DNA of 64,000 nucleotides from Holosporaceae bacterium (GTDB lineage: Bacteria > Pseudomonadota > Alphaproteobacteria > UBA3830): positions 1 to 64,000 of the forward strand of contig JAITRM010000012.1 in NCBI GenBank assembly GCA_031288395.1. Reading direction: 5' to 3'. This document shows positions 46,287 to 55,865 of the stretch, piece by piece (position 1 is the stretch's first letter; every line of letters begins with the position of its first letter). The notes under the pieces were generated by a model. That model was not told the DNA's origin, searched no databases, and worked only from the letters and a program-made list of their open reading frames with translations. The position numbers were made by a program, and so were the translations under genes.

Positions 46287-47167
46287 TCGTCATTGTTCAG
46301 GAAAAACAAGACTGTGTTCTTAGATGTAGTCATGACGAGAACTGTGGTAATCACCGGAATCACAGCAGCTATCAATAAATATTTCAGAGTATTAACGTGC
46401 AACAGCTCCGCGGATAGAATAAAGTTCATGCCCAGAACCGTCAGCGCTCCAAACACAATAGATATAAACGATGATCTTACTCCTATGGCGAAATAATATC
46501 GCTTAAATTGGGAAGCTATATACGAGTTGCTGGCTCCAATCAGCTGCAAAATTTTCACTATGTTCTGATGAACGGTCAGGGTTTGCCTGGTGATAAAGAT
46601 TACCGTGGCGCAAACGGTAAGGAATATCAATATGGACAATAGAATCGCGAACGAAAACAATCCGTTACTGATTTTCAAAATGGGAGCGTACCAGTTGGCG
46701 TGATCGTGTATTCTAACGCCATGAGAAACCTTAGATAATTTATCCGACAGCATCAGAAGATCAACGCGCGTGTTCCTGTCGGTCTCCACGTCAAAAATTG
46801 TTGGAAATGGAAAATCGTCCGGGATTGCGGTACCGCTCAACCACGGCTCTATGATTTTCAGAATATCCTCTTCACGCAGCTGGCGCGCCGATTTTATGCC
46901 GGGAGTCGATTGTATTATCTTCATAATCTCTTCCCTTTGCTTTTCCGTAAGCGATTCTTCAGCTCTATCTGCATTGGACTGAAATTCTACCGTAACGCGA
47001 CCGCAAAGAGCCTTGCTCCAATCGGACGTTAGATTATGCGTAAAAAAGCAACTCATTATGGCTATGGTCACCGAATACATTAGGAATCCAATTATAAATG
47101 GAATAAATCCGCTGGATTTGTCGCTGTTGAAATTAAAATCGTAATCGTACTTCAATAAAGAAAACAT
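46274..47167 (-). CDS. ftsX: cell division protein FtsX
   Basis: A 297-residue membrane protein with four membrane segments in the FtsX arrangement: one N-terminal, a large periplasmic loop (about 50-160), then three more. In other bacteria FtsEX activates peptidoglycan hydrolases at the septum. It follows ftsE with a two-base gap. The loop sequence is poorly conserved, as is usual. Confidence 0.88.
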   Translation of the reverse strand: MFSLLKYDYDFNFNSDKSSGFIPFIIGFLMYSVTIAIMSCFFTHNLTSDWSKALCGRVTVEFQSNADRAEESLTEKQREEIMKIIQSTPGIKSARQLREEDILKIIEPWLSGTAIPDDFPFPTIFDVETDRNTRVDLLMLSDKLSKVSHGVRIHDHANWYAPILKISNGLFSFAILLSILIFLTVCATVIFITRQTLTVHQNIVKILQLIGASNSYIASQFKRYYFAIGVRSSFISIVFGALTVLGMNFILSAELLHVNTLKYLLIAAVIPVITTVLVMTTSKNTVLFFLNNDEWID

Positions 47168-47169
47168 TT

Positions 47170-47871
47170 TTATACGTCTCCTTTGGTAGCTCTGTTGGCA
47201 TTTAAGACAATGCGACCATTTTCCAGGGTGAGCTCATTGTAGTGAAACGTGTCCACAAATTGTCTATAATGCGTCGCCACGATGACGCAGGCCCCCATTT
47301 TGTGCATGCCATAGAAAAGATTCATGAGCTTGTGGGCTATGTTCTCATCTACGTTTCCCGTGGGCTCGTCCGCCAGCAATATGTCAGGGCGCGTGACGAC
47401 GGCGCGAGCTATGGCAACCCGCTGTTTTTGTCCGCCCGAAAGAGTATCCGGGAATAAATTAAAACAATTCCCCAATCCAACCCAATCAAGAATTTCCTTC
47501 GCCTGGCACTCGCGACGCCTTACTGTTTCTCCGATCACTTTCAATGGAAGGGCTACATTTTCCAGAACAGTCAGATGAGGCAACAGATTGAAATCCTGAA
47601 AAACCACGCCTATGCGCCGTCTCAGCTCGAACAATCCCTCCGGAGGAATTCTGGTCACATCGTTATTGAACATTTTCAGCATACCGGAGGACGGCTTTAC
47701 TCCCATATACAGGAGCCTCATCAGCGACGTTTTACCCGCTCCGCTAGCTCCGGTAAGAAAGTGAAACGACTTTCCGTGTAAAGACAGCGAAATGTTCTTC
47801 AAAATTGGAACGCCGTCTTCATAATGCAGCATCACCTTATCCATCGTGATGATCGGCTCTCCCTTAGGCAT
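47170..47871 (-). CDS. ftsE: cell division ATP-binding protein FtsE
   Basis: A 233-residue ABC ATPase with Walker [11 protein letters not shown], signature [14 protein letters not shown], Walker [13 protein letters not shown] and the switch His in VATHYRQF. It pairs with FtsX. GAGGAGAG precedes the ATG. It is the first clear gene of a six-gene, nearly gap-free operon reaching prmC. Confidence 0.92.
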   Translation of the reverse strand: MPKGEPIITMDKVMLHYEDGVPILKNISLSLHGKSFHFLTGASGAGKTSLMRLLYMGVKPSSGMLKMFNNDVTRIPPEGLFELRRRIGVVFQDFNLLPHLTVLENVALPLKVIGETVRRRECQAKEILDWVGLGNCFNLFPDTLSGGQKQRVAIARAVVTRPDILLADEPTGNVDENIAHKLMNLFYGMHKMGACVIVATHYRQFVDTFHYNELTLENGRIVLNANRATKGDV

Positions 47872-47922
47872 ACTCTCCTCAAATAACCTTGCTTCACAGT
47901 CAGTTTAGCACATAAACCGGGT

Positions 47923-48972
47923 TCAAAATAGGCCGCAGATTTTTTCGGTTTTTTGAAAAAGTTCGAAACTTTTCACTTCTTTGAAATCCAAATCCAGGTA
48001 TTGAGAGCCAGTTAGAGAAAAATAGTAATTTTGGTAGCCTTCCAATTTACGCGCTGGCTGGACATATTTTGCCCATTCGCTGACCGGAGGCAACTTGCCG
48101 GTTCTGCTGTGGGAAACCAGCATATATTCCCGGGAGCGCAAAATCTCTTCAACATCCATCGCAATTTCTCCGGACTCTAATCCGACGGACACTATTTTCT
48201 CCATCTCGTCTTCCGTAAGAACGCTCAGCAGGCTGGCGCGCCCCTGTGGATCCAAAAACAAACAACTCCCCAAACCATCCAGCATGTAGTACTCTTCATG
48301 GCTCTTTGTGGCGCAAATGTTGGAGAAGAAACCTGCAAAGATCGGGTCTCTCAGATGATTTTTTTCGTGAGCTGGCAAATATTTAAAAACACTCTCGGTA
48401 TAAGAACTGAAGTAATGATAAGCCGACTTTTTTATGCTATTTTCGACGTCTTTGAGGTAATTCTCCGACCCCTTTTTTATAAAACGATCTATATATCCGC
48501 AGTTGAAGGCTTCCACGGCTATTTTTTCATCCGCAGCTCCGGTTAAAAGAATCTTTTTAATATTCTCGCCTTTAACGGACTTGCAAAACTCAACCCCATT
48601 CATTTCTGCCATTGAATAATCGACTACTAACGTAGAAATTTGAGCAAACCTGCTCAGATCATAGATCTTCTGATGCAGCTCATTCAAGTTGAACATAATG
48701 GATTTCCAATCGGACATACTTCCTTCGTCATCGCGGCGTAGCAAATTAGAGCAATCCAAGTAATTGGAGGAAGATGTTTCGTTTATGAAATCAAGCGCTT
48801 TCAATGGGTTGGCAAACTTTCTGACTGTCATATTCTTGAGTCGCAGCGACTCTAACATAAGCTCCGAAAACGCTGGATCATCATCCAAAAAAACGACAGT
48901 CGTAGGGAAGTAACAGCCCAGAATACCGGCCACATTCACACCAACAGAGCACGCCGTAGTCCACTCTACCAT
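47923..48972 (-). CDS. atypical response regulator with long receiver insert
   Basis: A 349-residue protein. A receiver core is visible: VVFLDDD (Asp30-32), phosphoacceptor Asp118 in LVVDYSMAEMNG, Thr144 in ILLTGAAD and Lys166 in FIKKG. The spacing from the acidic pocket to Asp118 is about 50 residues longer than normal because of a polar insert (about 66-110). The C-terminal half (175-349) has no DNA-binding motif I recognise. GGAGGAAG supports the start. It resembles in size and layout the Legionella quorum regulator LqsR, but that is from memory. It lies 27 bases behind clpB. Confidence 0.7.
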   Translation of the reverse strand: MVEWTTACSVGVNVAGILGCYFPTTVVFLDDDPAFSELMLESLRLKNMTVRKFANPLKALDFINETSSSNYLDCSNLLRRDDEGSMSDWKSIMFNLNELHQKIYDLSRFAQISTLVVDYSMAEMNGVEFCKSVKGENIKKILLTGAADEKIAVEAFNCGYIDRFIKKGSENYLKDVENSIKKSAYHYFSSYTESVFKYLPAHEKNHLRDPIFAGFFSNICATKSHEEYYMLDGLGSCLFLDPQGRASLLSVLTEDEMEKIVSVGLESGEIAMDVEEILRSREYMLVSHSRTGKLPPVSEWAKYVQPARKLEGYQNYYFSLTGSQYLDLDFKEVKSFELFQKTEKICGLF

Positions 48973-48999
48973 ATCTAATTTCTTCCTCCAATTCGCTTA

Positions 49000-51135
49000 T
49001 CAGCTGGTCCAGGTATCAAAGTAAACCTCCCCTTCCCTATGATCAGCTTTTATTTTTGATCCTTCTGGTAATTCCATGGCGATAATTTTACGCGCTATTG
49101 GGTCATGAAGTTCCTTTTGAATGCACCTTTTAAGGGGGCGCGCGCCATAATTCTGATCGTAACCGATCTCGCAGAGCCAATTTTTAAGATTTTCGCTAAA
49201 AGTAATGGAGATTTTCTTCTCCTCCAGCCTTTTGGCAAGATCAGACAATTGTATTTCCACAATGCCTTTCATGTTTTCTCGAGAAAGCGAATTAAAGACT
49301 ACTATTTCATCCAGTCGATTGATCAACTCTGGTCTGAAGGTCGCACGTACCGTTTTCATCACTTCGGCTGATAAAGTTTCTTTCGAGAGAGATTTATTCT
49401 GGAAAAACTCGTACCCAAGATTGGACGTAAGCACGACGATCGTGTTTTTAAAATTAACGTTATGGCCAAGCCCGTCGGTCAAACGCCCTTCATCCAGAAC
49501 CTGCAATAAAATATTAAAAACGTCGTTGTGCGCTTTTTCAATTTCATCAAATAGAATTACCGCATAGGGGCGTCGCCGAATAGCCTCCGTGAGCTCGCCG
49601 CCTCGTTCGTAGCCGACGTACCCGGGCGGCGCGCCAATTAACCTGGAAACCGAATGCCTCTCCATATATTCGGACATGTCGATTCTTATCATGCTGTTTT
49701 TATCATCGAAAAGAAATTGTGCCAAAGTTTTAGACAGTTCCGTTTTGCCTACTCCGGTCGGCCCAAGGAACAAAAATGATCCCAATGGCCTATTGGGATC
49801 CGAGATTCCGGCTCTGGATCTGCGAATGCAATCGGCCACCGCACTGATGGCCTCATCCTGTCCCACTATTGACTCCCGTAATTTGGTTTCTATGGACAAA
49901 AGGCGCTCTTTTTCTCCCATCAGCATTCTTTCCACTGGAATTCCGGTCCAGCGCGATACGACCACCGCTATATCGTCGTCGGTGACCTCGCTGTGTTTTC
50001 GGATATGCGACTGTTCCTGTTGAAGTTCGTTTAATCTTGCCTGCAGATTCGGCAACGTGCTGTACAACAACTCTCCAGCCCTGGCGAAATCGGCGTTCCG
50101 CTGAGCGATTTCCGCCTCTTGCCTGGTTCCCTCAATCTTACTCTTCACATTTTTCACTTCGTCGATGTTTCTCTTCTCCAAAGCCCAGCGTTCGTTTAGT
50201 TCCAACGATTGTTTTTCCAGAAATTCCAGCTCGGATTGGATTTTCGCAAGGCGTTCCTGAGAGGAAACGTCGCTTTCTTTTTTCAGCACCTCCTGTTCGA
50301 TCTTCAGCTGCATAATTTTGCGATCTAGCTCGTCGATCTCCTCTGGCTTTGAATCCATAACCATCTTCAATCTGCTGGCGGCTTCATCCATTAAATCGAT
50401 GGCCTTGTCCGGAAGAAATCTGTCGCTGATGTACTTATTCGAGTATGTACAGGCGGCAATCACCGCCGAATCGCTTATGTGCACGCCGTGGTGAAGTTCG
50501 TATTTTTCTTTCAGACCACGCAGTATGGAAATTGAATCTAGTATGGTTGGTTCATTTACAAAAACCGGCTGGAATCTGCGGGCAAATGCAGTGTCTTTCT
50601 CTATGTATTGGCGATACTCGTCCAGCGTGGTGGATCCGATACACCTCAATTCGCCGCGAGCAAGAGCCGGCTTCAGCATATTGGAAGCATCCATGGCTCC
50701 TTCGGCCTGGCCGGCGCCAATTAACGTGTGAATTTCATCGATAAACAGAATAACGCTATTGCTTTCGGACACCTCCTGCAGAAGCGCTTTAAGTCGCTCC
50801 TCGAATTCTCCACGGAATTTTGCTCCCGCAATCAATAGCCCAAAATCCAGCGACATTATCCGCTTATTTTTTATGGAATCAGGAACGTCCTGTCTAATTA
50901 TTCTCGTAGCCAATCCCTCGGCGATGGCGGTTTTTCCGACCCCCGGTTCGCCGATCAAAATGGGATTGTTCTTTGTTCGCCGTGATAGAACCTGCATGGT
51001 TCTTCTAATTTCTTCGTCACGCCCGATGACGGGGTCTAATTTTCCATCGCCTGCGAGCTTAGTTAGATCCTTCGCGTATCTGTCAAGCGCTGCCAAATCG
51101 GATCCTCCATCCGCCGCGTTGGTAGCTTTGTTCAT
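49000..51135 (-). CDS. clpB: ATP-dependent disaggregase ClpB, short form without N domain
   Basis: A 711-residue Hsp100. Both AAA+ modules are complete: Walker A GEPGVGKT with Walker B VILFIDE, a middle coiled-coil domain (about 260-380), and Walker [10 protein letters not shown] with [11 protein letters not shown]. The usual N-terminal domain of about 145 residues is absent. The start lies behind a strong site, GGAGGATTAGC, at the position of the internal start that gives E. coli the short ClpB. It resolves aggregates with DnaK and DnaJ. Confidence 0.92.
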   Translation of the reverse strand: MNKATNAADGGSDLAALDRYAKDLTKLAGDGKLDPVIGRDEEIRRTMQVLSRRTKNNPILIGEPGVGKTAIAEGLATRIIRQDVPDSIKNKRIMSLDFGLLIAGAKFRGEFEERLKALLQEVSESNSVILFIDEIHTLIGAGQAEGAMDASNMLKPALARGELRCIGSTTLDEYRQYIEKDTAFARRFQPVFVNEPTILDSISILRGLKEKYELHHGVHISDSAVIAACTYSNKYISDRFLPDKAIDLMDEAASRLKMVMDSKPEEIDELDRKIMQLKIEQEVLKKESDVSSQERLAKIQSELEFLEKQSLELNERWALEKRNIDEVKNVKSKIEGTRQEAEIAQRNADFARAGELLYSTLPNLQARLNELQQEQSHIRKHSEVTDDDIAVVVSRWTGIPVERMLMGEKERLLSIETKLRESIVGQDEAISAVADCIRRSRAGISDPNRPLGSFLFLGPTGVGKTELSKTLAQFLFDDKNSMIRIDMSEYMERHSVSRLIGAPPGYVGYERGGELTEAIRRRPYAVILFDEIEKAHNDVFNILLQVLDEGRLTDGLGHNVNFKNTIVVLTSNLGYEFFQNKSLSKETLSAEVMKTVRATFRPELINRLDEIVVFNSLSRENMKGIVEIQLSDLAKRLEEKKISITFSENLKNWLCEIGYDQNYGARPLKRCIQKELHDPIARKIIAMELPEGSKIKADHREGEVYFDTWTS

Positions 51136-51186
51136 GCTAATCCTCCAAGCATTTTTTTAATTCCAGCCGCAAACTGCCACAACCAT

Positions 51187-51215
51187 TTTATAAGGTCACG
51201 CAAACGAATGCAAAA
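51187..51215 (-). promoter_or_regulatory. candidate promoter of clpB
   Basis: On the minus strand TTTTGC (51215-51210), 17 bases and TATAAA (51192-51187) are found, with CCTTAT overlapping the -10. CTTTTG plus CCTTAT is loosely like a heat-shock promoter of alphaproteobacteria. About 50 bases separate it from the start codon. Confidence 0.35.
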
Positions 51216-51268
51216 GGCAGATTATATACGAAAACTAGTAGGAGGAGTGCAGCGCGCACTCTCCGATC

Positions 51269-51787
51269 TCAGTATGGTTTCCTTTTATAGGCAAGAGCGG
51301 CGATCCTGCTGGCCTTTGCAAGGCACGTTACTTTAACCCTGGCGAAGCCCTTTGCTCTGAAACCCAACAATTCTGCCGCGCGCTGGGTTACGTCTATTAC
51401 GCGGCGATTCGTTTTGGCAAATGGCCCTCTGTCATTGACCAGTAGCCGCACTCTTTTGCCATTTTCCAAATTTTCCACTACCACCACCGACGGCAGAGGC
51501 AGCGTTCTATGAGCCGCGGTAAGTTTATTCTTCCTAAATATAACGCCGATCGCGGTCGGAAGGCCTTGGCAGTCGTACCCGTACCAACTTGCCTCGCCGA
51601 TGGCCGCATATCGGTAATGCACCTGCGGATAATACATGACGCCCTTTATCCTATATGGCCTTTCGCTGCCGTGGTGCCAATATTTCTCGCCGGTGTATTG
51701 GGGCGTGGTGGAGCAGGCTCCCAATAAAACCAACGGGACATAGAGCAGCTTGAAGGACAATGAATTTTTGAGAAAATCTGCTACCAT
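51269..51787 (-). CDS. rlpA: RlpA-like septal-ring lipoprotein (double-psi beta-barrel)
   Basis: I use the ATG at 51787, giving a lipoprotein signal with LLGAC (Cys25), although no good ribosome site is seen. The double-psi barrel shows ASWYGYDCQGLPTA, LTAAHRTLPLPS and VNDRGPF, with the Asp and His of RlpA lytic transglycosylases. There is no SPOR domain: it ends shortly after the barrel at 172 aa. It acts on peptidoglycan in the periplasm. Confidence 0.85.
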   Translation of the reverse strand: MVADFLKNSLSFKLLYVPLVLLGACSTTPQYTGEKYWHHGSERPYRIKGVMYYPQVHYRYAAIGEASWYGYDCQGLPTAIGVIFRKNKLTAAHRTLPLPSVVVVENLENGKRVRLLVNDRGPFAKTNRRVIDVTQRAAELLGFRAKGFARVKVTCLAKASRIAALAYKRKPY

Positions 51788-51840
51788 GTCGTTTATGTTT
51801 GCAAAGTCAGTTACGGAGAGCATCTTTGTCCCGAAAAACA

Positions 51841-52317
51841 ATGAAAGACTACGTAACGGGCGTAAAATTAAACATCGTCAGGCATTCTATTATAAAACCA
51901 GCCAAAACAAAACCTGCGCCCATGCTCTCGCTTTCGCCTTTATCGGGAGCGGAAATTCGACGGGTAAGAAACGATGATCTTTTATCCCTAGACCGCAAAT
52001 CCCAACGCAAATTTGTGCCGGAAAAAGTCATAGATCTACATGGATTCACTCAAAACGAAGCGTTTTCTGCGCTGCTGAGCTTTTTTATCCAGTGCCAAGC
52101 AGATGGGACAAGAAAAGCGCTTGTGATAACCGGCGGAAATTCCATGAAAGAATCCGTTCTGCGCGATTCTTTTTCCCAATGGGTACGCGATTCATTCGGC
52201 AACTACGTCGCGGCCTGTTCCCAATCCCACAGACGGCACGGAGGTCAAGGAGCTTTCTACGTTCAGCTGAAAAAAAACAAATCCCCATCAAGCGACGGAA
52301 ACGGGCACATCCTTTAA
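51841..52317 (+). CDS. Smr-domain protein
   Basis: A 158-residue protein from the ATG at 51841; a TTG at 51799 is an alternative that would overlap rlpA. The Smr domain is VIDLHGFTQNEAFSAL, ALVITGGNS and HRRHGGQGAFYVQLK. Smr domains bind or nick nucleic acids; stand-alone forms are found in many Proteobacteria and their role is unclear. The last 30 bases overlap the convergent histidine kinase gene. Confidence 0.8.
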   Translation: MKDYVTGVKLNIVRHSIIKPAKTKPAPMLSLSPLSGAEIRRVRNDDLLSLDRKSQRKFVPEKVIDLHGFTQNEAFSALLSFFIQCQADGTRKALVITGGNSMKESVLRDSFSQWVRDSFGNYVAACSQSHRRHGGQGAFYVQLKKNKSPSSDGNGHIL

Positions 52318-54606
52318 AAATGATTTCAGTAGAATTTTTACATTGGAGTTCACGGCCATATCCTGTAAACTTTTGCTCCCGTGCGTTCCAGTTAAAACGC
52401 ACACGCGATCTTTTCGTAAATTACTCAGCAGAACTATGGCAACGCCGCTAAAATCCCCGTCTCTGAGATCATAATCGCTCAAAAAGAAAATTTTTTCCTT
52501 TTGGGGAAACGATTCTATGAAATCCAGAGCATCCCTACTTTTTGTGAAGAACTTAACGGAAAGGTCCGGAGTGTGCTTTCCCAGCAACTTTTCAAAAACT
52601 CCACAAACAGCTATATCATCATCCAAAACCACAACCGTATCGCCTTTTCGAAACGCCAGCTGTTTAAGAAGCCACTCCGGACAGCCCGAAATCGGCAATT
52701 TCACCGAGAAAGCGGTGCCGCCGCCCTCCTTCGTTTCAACCTCCACCACTCCATTGTAGGAATTGACAGTCTCAATGGCTTGACTGAGCCCTAAACCACG
52801 GCCCTCGTGCTTTGTGCTGTTGAAATCCCTAACACCAGCCATGATCTTTTCGGCTATTTTTTTCGGCATCCCAACTCCGTTGTCTCTGACGGTGATTTTT
52901 ACATCTTTGCCGTCCTCGACTTTAACGGACACTTCCACAACTCCACAATTTTTGTCACATGCCTCCACCGCGTTGTTTAGAATGTTGGAAATCATGCGTT
53001 CAAAACCCAACATATCTCCATAAATAAACGTAAACTTATCCAGAGAATCGAAGGAACCGACAAACCGCACGCCAATGTCCTTATATTCGTACTCCTTGTT
53101 TCTTATGATATTCTCCAGAGCGAGGCAAACGTGGATATGTCCCGCATAAGCTAGGCCAGACTTTCTCTCATACTCGCGGTACTTGTCCTGCAACGTTCCG
53201 AAAATATTCTTTATACTACCGACCACGTCTCCGAGAGTCGCGTGATATTCATCTGAAACATCAGATGTTTTTATTATACATTCAAGGCTTGATAGCGGGG
53301 ACACAATGTCATGCAAAATCCGCGCCGTAAAAGTTCCGAACTCTTTTTGGTCCTCAATCCTTATTCTCTGCGCTTGATTTTCCTGCTCAAGGGCTTCTGC
53401 TTTTTTTCTATCGGTGATATCAATTGATATGCCCAGCAGCCCGATGACCTCTCCTGAAGGATCAAAAAGAGGCGTTTTACAGGACAAATAACTGCCGGGT
53501 TTACTTTTCATAGAAACCAGCTCTTCTCCCTCATATGGCTCCCTAGTTTCCATGACGCGAATATTGGCCTCATTTAAAAACTCAGCCTCTTCTGACGGAT
53601 GGAAATCATAGTTGGTTTTGCCGACAATTTCATCTCGCTTGCGTAACCCAAGCCGCTCAGCTTGCAAGTTATTGCAGCCAAGATAGACGTTGTCACGATC
53701 CAACCAGTAAACATGGATGGGCAATTCCCCTATAATCGACTGAAGCAAAGCCTTTTGCGTCTGTTCGCGCGCCAACGCCAACGATAACGCCTCTTTTGAA
53801 TTGGAGTCTTTCTTGAATGAAGTTATCTCCATAACGGCGTCCCTATTTTCGATGGCGTAGGAATGGCCAGCGTGGATTGAATTTCTGTAATCCAACAAAA
53901 AATCCGAGATATTGTCAAACGAGGAAACGGTAAAACGCGGAGACAGCCACTTTACCGCCTTTTGCAGACTCGGAAAGTGGTGAAACATCGCTGTTACAGC
54001 ACTGTTGGCGCTTCCTATATGAAACAAATAGATCTGCTTATTTAGATGCAACAGAGGCAGCGTAAGAATCCACGTCGTCTCCTCCACAATATACAGATTC
54101 CCGTTTGTCGTGTCGGTACCGTGAGTGGACGCGAACTCACTGACGCTTTTGGCAAAGGCAGCGGCAAAGTCCGGATCATTTTCCATTTTTTTTACCACAA
54201 GATTCCTGCAATTTTTATAGTGCGGATTGTTGACGTCGGAGATACATTCTTGCCAGTCCTTTTGAACAAATCCGGGCATATCGGGTTTGCACCTGCTAAT
54301 CCATCTCTCCTGCTCGCAATAGCCGCTTTTTATGGCCTCCTGTATTTCTTTTTCAGAACACTTTTCCAGGGGTTTTGGCAGATAGTTGTATCTACTCAGA
54401 TATCCGGTACGGGCTTCATATTTCTCGCAGGCCGGAGGGTCAAATTCTTTATAAATTAAATCAATTGCCGCCTGGGTTCTCTCCCGGTCGTCCGGATTAT
54501 CAGTGTGACTTTCCCAAAAATACACCACCGCGCCGCTGATGGGCTTTTCCGGCGCAAAATTACGAAACATGGCTATAGTTGATTTTATTTCGTCAGTTTT
54601 TTCCAT
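52288..54606 (-). CDS. soluble hybrid histidine kinase (unknown sensor, PAS, kinase, receiver)
   Basis: A 772-residue protein from the ATG at 54606 (GAGGT upstream). Order: an unrecognised Cys-rich region of about 280 residues; a PAS domain (VYWLDRDNVYLGCN, GLLGISIDITDRKKAEALE); a dimerisation helix with His near 432 in LHDIVSPLSS; an ATPase domain with NILNNAVEA, DNGVGMP and GRGLGLS; and a receiver (VVVLDDD, phospho-Asp in LSDYDL, Thr in VLTGT). No membrane segment is visible, so the signal is cytosolic. The partner may be the response regulator at 48 kb. Confidence 0.85.
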   Translation of the reverse strand: MEKTDEIKSTIAMFRNFAPEKPISGAVVYFWESHTDNPDDRERTQAAIDLIYKEFDPPACEKYEARTGYLSRYNYLPKPLEKCSEKEIQEAIKSGYCEQERWISRCKPDMPGFVQKDWQECISDVNNPHYKNCRNLVVKKMENDPDFAAAFAKSVSEFASTHGTDTTNGNLYIVEETTWILTLPLLHLNKQIYLFHIGSANSAVTAMFHHFPSLQKAVKWLSPRFTVSSFDNISDFLLDYRNSIHAGHSYAIENRDAVMEITSFKKDSNSKEALSLALAREQTQKALLQSIIGELPIHVYWLDRDNVYLGCNNLQAERLGLRKRDEIVGKTNYDFHPSEEAEFLNEANIRVMETREPYEGEELVSMKSKPGSYLSCKTPLFDPSGEVIGLLGISIDITDRKKAEALEQENQAQRIRIEDQKEFGTFTARILHDIVSPLSSLECIIKTSDVSDEYHATLGDVVGSIKNIFGTLQDKYREYERKSGLAYAGHIHVCLALENIIRNKEYEYKDIGVRFVGSFDSLDKFTFIYGDMLGFERMISNILNNAVEACDKNCGVVEVSVKVEDGKDVKITVRDNGVGMPKKIAEKIMAGVRDFNSTKHEGRGLGLSQAIETVNSYNGVVEVETKEGGGTAFSVKLPISGCPEWLLKQLAFRKGDTVVVLDDDIAVCGVFEKLLGKHTPDLSVKFFTKSRDALDFIESFPQKEKIFFLSDYDLRDGDFSGVAIVLLSNLRKDRVCVLTGTHGSKSLQDMAVNSNVKILLKSFLKDVPVSVA

Positions 54607-55001
54607 CGTAACCTCACTTTTCCGATTTGTATGACACATAGAATCAAAAATGTAACAATTCCAGATAGAAAAACGCTTAACACGTAGGCGAAATTAAATC
54701 CCGCAAAGGTTGCGCTCAATAAACGCTCCAACGGCCTGCAACTACGCTGTCGTGCCGCCCAAAGAACAAACAAACTTTGCCGTGAAATGCTTTCCAGTTG
54801 AATACCACCTACGCGGAACACAAACCCACCTCGCACACTAGCCATCCAGAACTTGCAACCCACGGTATATCCTGCAAAAAGAAAAAGCAAGAGGGCCAAT
54901 GCCGTTTTGTAAAAGATATTGCGCAAAATTTTCCTAATGCGTTTTGAAGATGGCTCCAATTGCTTTTGCCATTCTACGCAGTAAGAAGTTAATTTTTCCA
55001 C
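54585..55001 (-). CDS. possible small membrane protein
   Basis: The frame runs through tRNA-Thr at its 5' end, so the true start is probably the GTG at 55001 or later, giving up to 138 residues. Two hydrophobic segments (ALALLLFLFAGYTVG and VLSVFLSGIVTFLILCVI) flank an Arg-rich middle. The stop overlaps the start of the kinase gene. No ribosome site is obvious. It could be a coupled partner of the kinase or an accidental frame. Confidence 0.35.
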   Translation of the reverse strand: MEKLTSYCVEWQKQLEPSSKRIRKILRNIFYKTALALLLFLFAGYTVGCKFWMASVRGGFVFRVGGIQLESISRQSLFVLWAARQRSCRPLERLLSATFAGFNFAYVLSVFLSGIVTFLILCVIQIGKVRLRWKKLTK

Positions 55002-55022
55002 TATATCAGCGAACGCAGCGCT

Positions 55023-55098
<76 letters not shown>

Positions 55099-55140
55099 GA
55101 CAGAAAGAATATTAAAACGCAATCCGTTACTGTGATTATA

Positions 55141-55755
55141 TTATCTGGAATAATATTCGATGACAATGTTTGGTTCCATAACTACTGGATATGGAACATC
55201 TTCCTGCTTGGGAACGTTGACAAACACGCCGCTGAGGGCTTTCAGATTAACGTCCACATAGGTTGGAAGATCCCGCTCGGTGGATTGAGCCGCTTCCAAA
55301 ATAGCGACGTTTTTCTTCGATTCTTCTTTGATTTCAATAAGATCGCCTTCTTTTACGCTGTAGGAGGCTATATTCACAACGCGACCATTAACCTTCACGT
55401 GGCGATGATTGATCAGTTGCCTAGAAGCAAAGACCGTGGAGGCAAATTTCATCCTATAAACGACGGCGTCCAATCTACGCTCCAACAAACCAATGATATT
55501 CTGGCTGGTGTCCCCTTTCATCTGGGACGCTTTCTGGTAAACGCGCCGAAATTGTCTTTCCGTTAAGTTGCCGTAGTACCCTTTTAGTTTTTGCTTTGCC
55601 AAAAGCTGCACCCCATAGTCCGACGGCTTCTTCTTGTTGCTGCCATGCTGTCCAGGAGCATAGTTTCTATCGTTTATGGGACTTTTTGCGCACCCCCATA
55701 GGTTAACACCCAATCTCCTATCAATCTTGTGCTTAGCAGCGAGGCGTTTGCTCAT
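55141..55755 (-). CDS. rpsD: 30S ribosomal protein S4
   Basis: A 204-residue S4 starting [16 protein letters not shown], behind AGGAATGTTATCG; earlier ATGs in frame are less likely. It has the alphaproteobacterial PGQHG segment and the S4 RNA-binding fold ([22 protein letters not shown]). It nucleates small-subunit assembly. It stands as a single gene, as is usual in this class. Confidence 0.96.
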   Translation of the reverse strand: MSKRLAAKHKIDRRLGVNLWGCAKSPINDRNYAPGQHGSNKKKPSDYGVQLLAKQKLKGYYGNLTERQFRRVYQKASQMKGDTSQNIIGLLERRLDAVVYRMKFASTVFASRQLINHRHVKVNGRVVNIASYSVKEGDLIEIKEESKKNVAILEAAQSTERDLPTYVDVNLKALSGVFVNVPKQEDVPYPVVMEPNIVIEYYSR

Positions 55756-55865
55756 CGATAACATTCCTTCCCAATAACGCACCACGCACGATGTTAACCC
55801 ATATCATCAAAAAGTCAACGGTTTTGCCGCCTCAGGAGAAGTAGCAAAGAAAGCCTTAAAAACGA

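Noticed and set aside
50900-51268. Frameshifted N domain of ClpB upstream of the gene
   Set aside because: The 133 bases upstream are non-coding with a promoter-like element, and a strong ribosome site precedes the short start, so the gene is intact as a short form.
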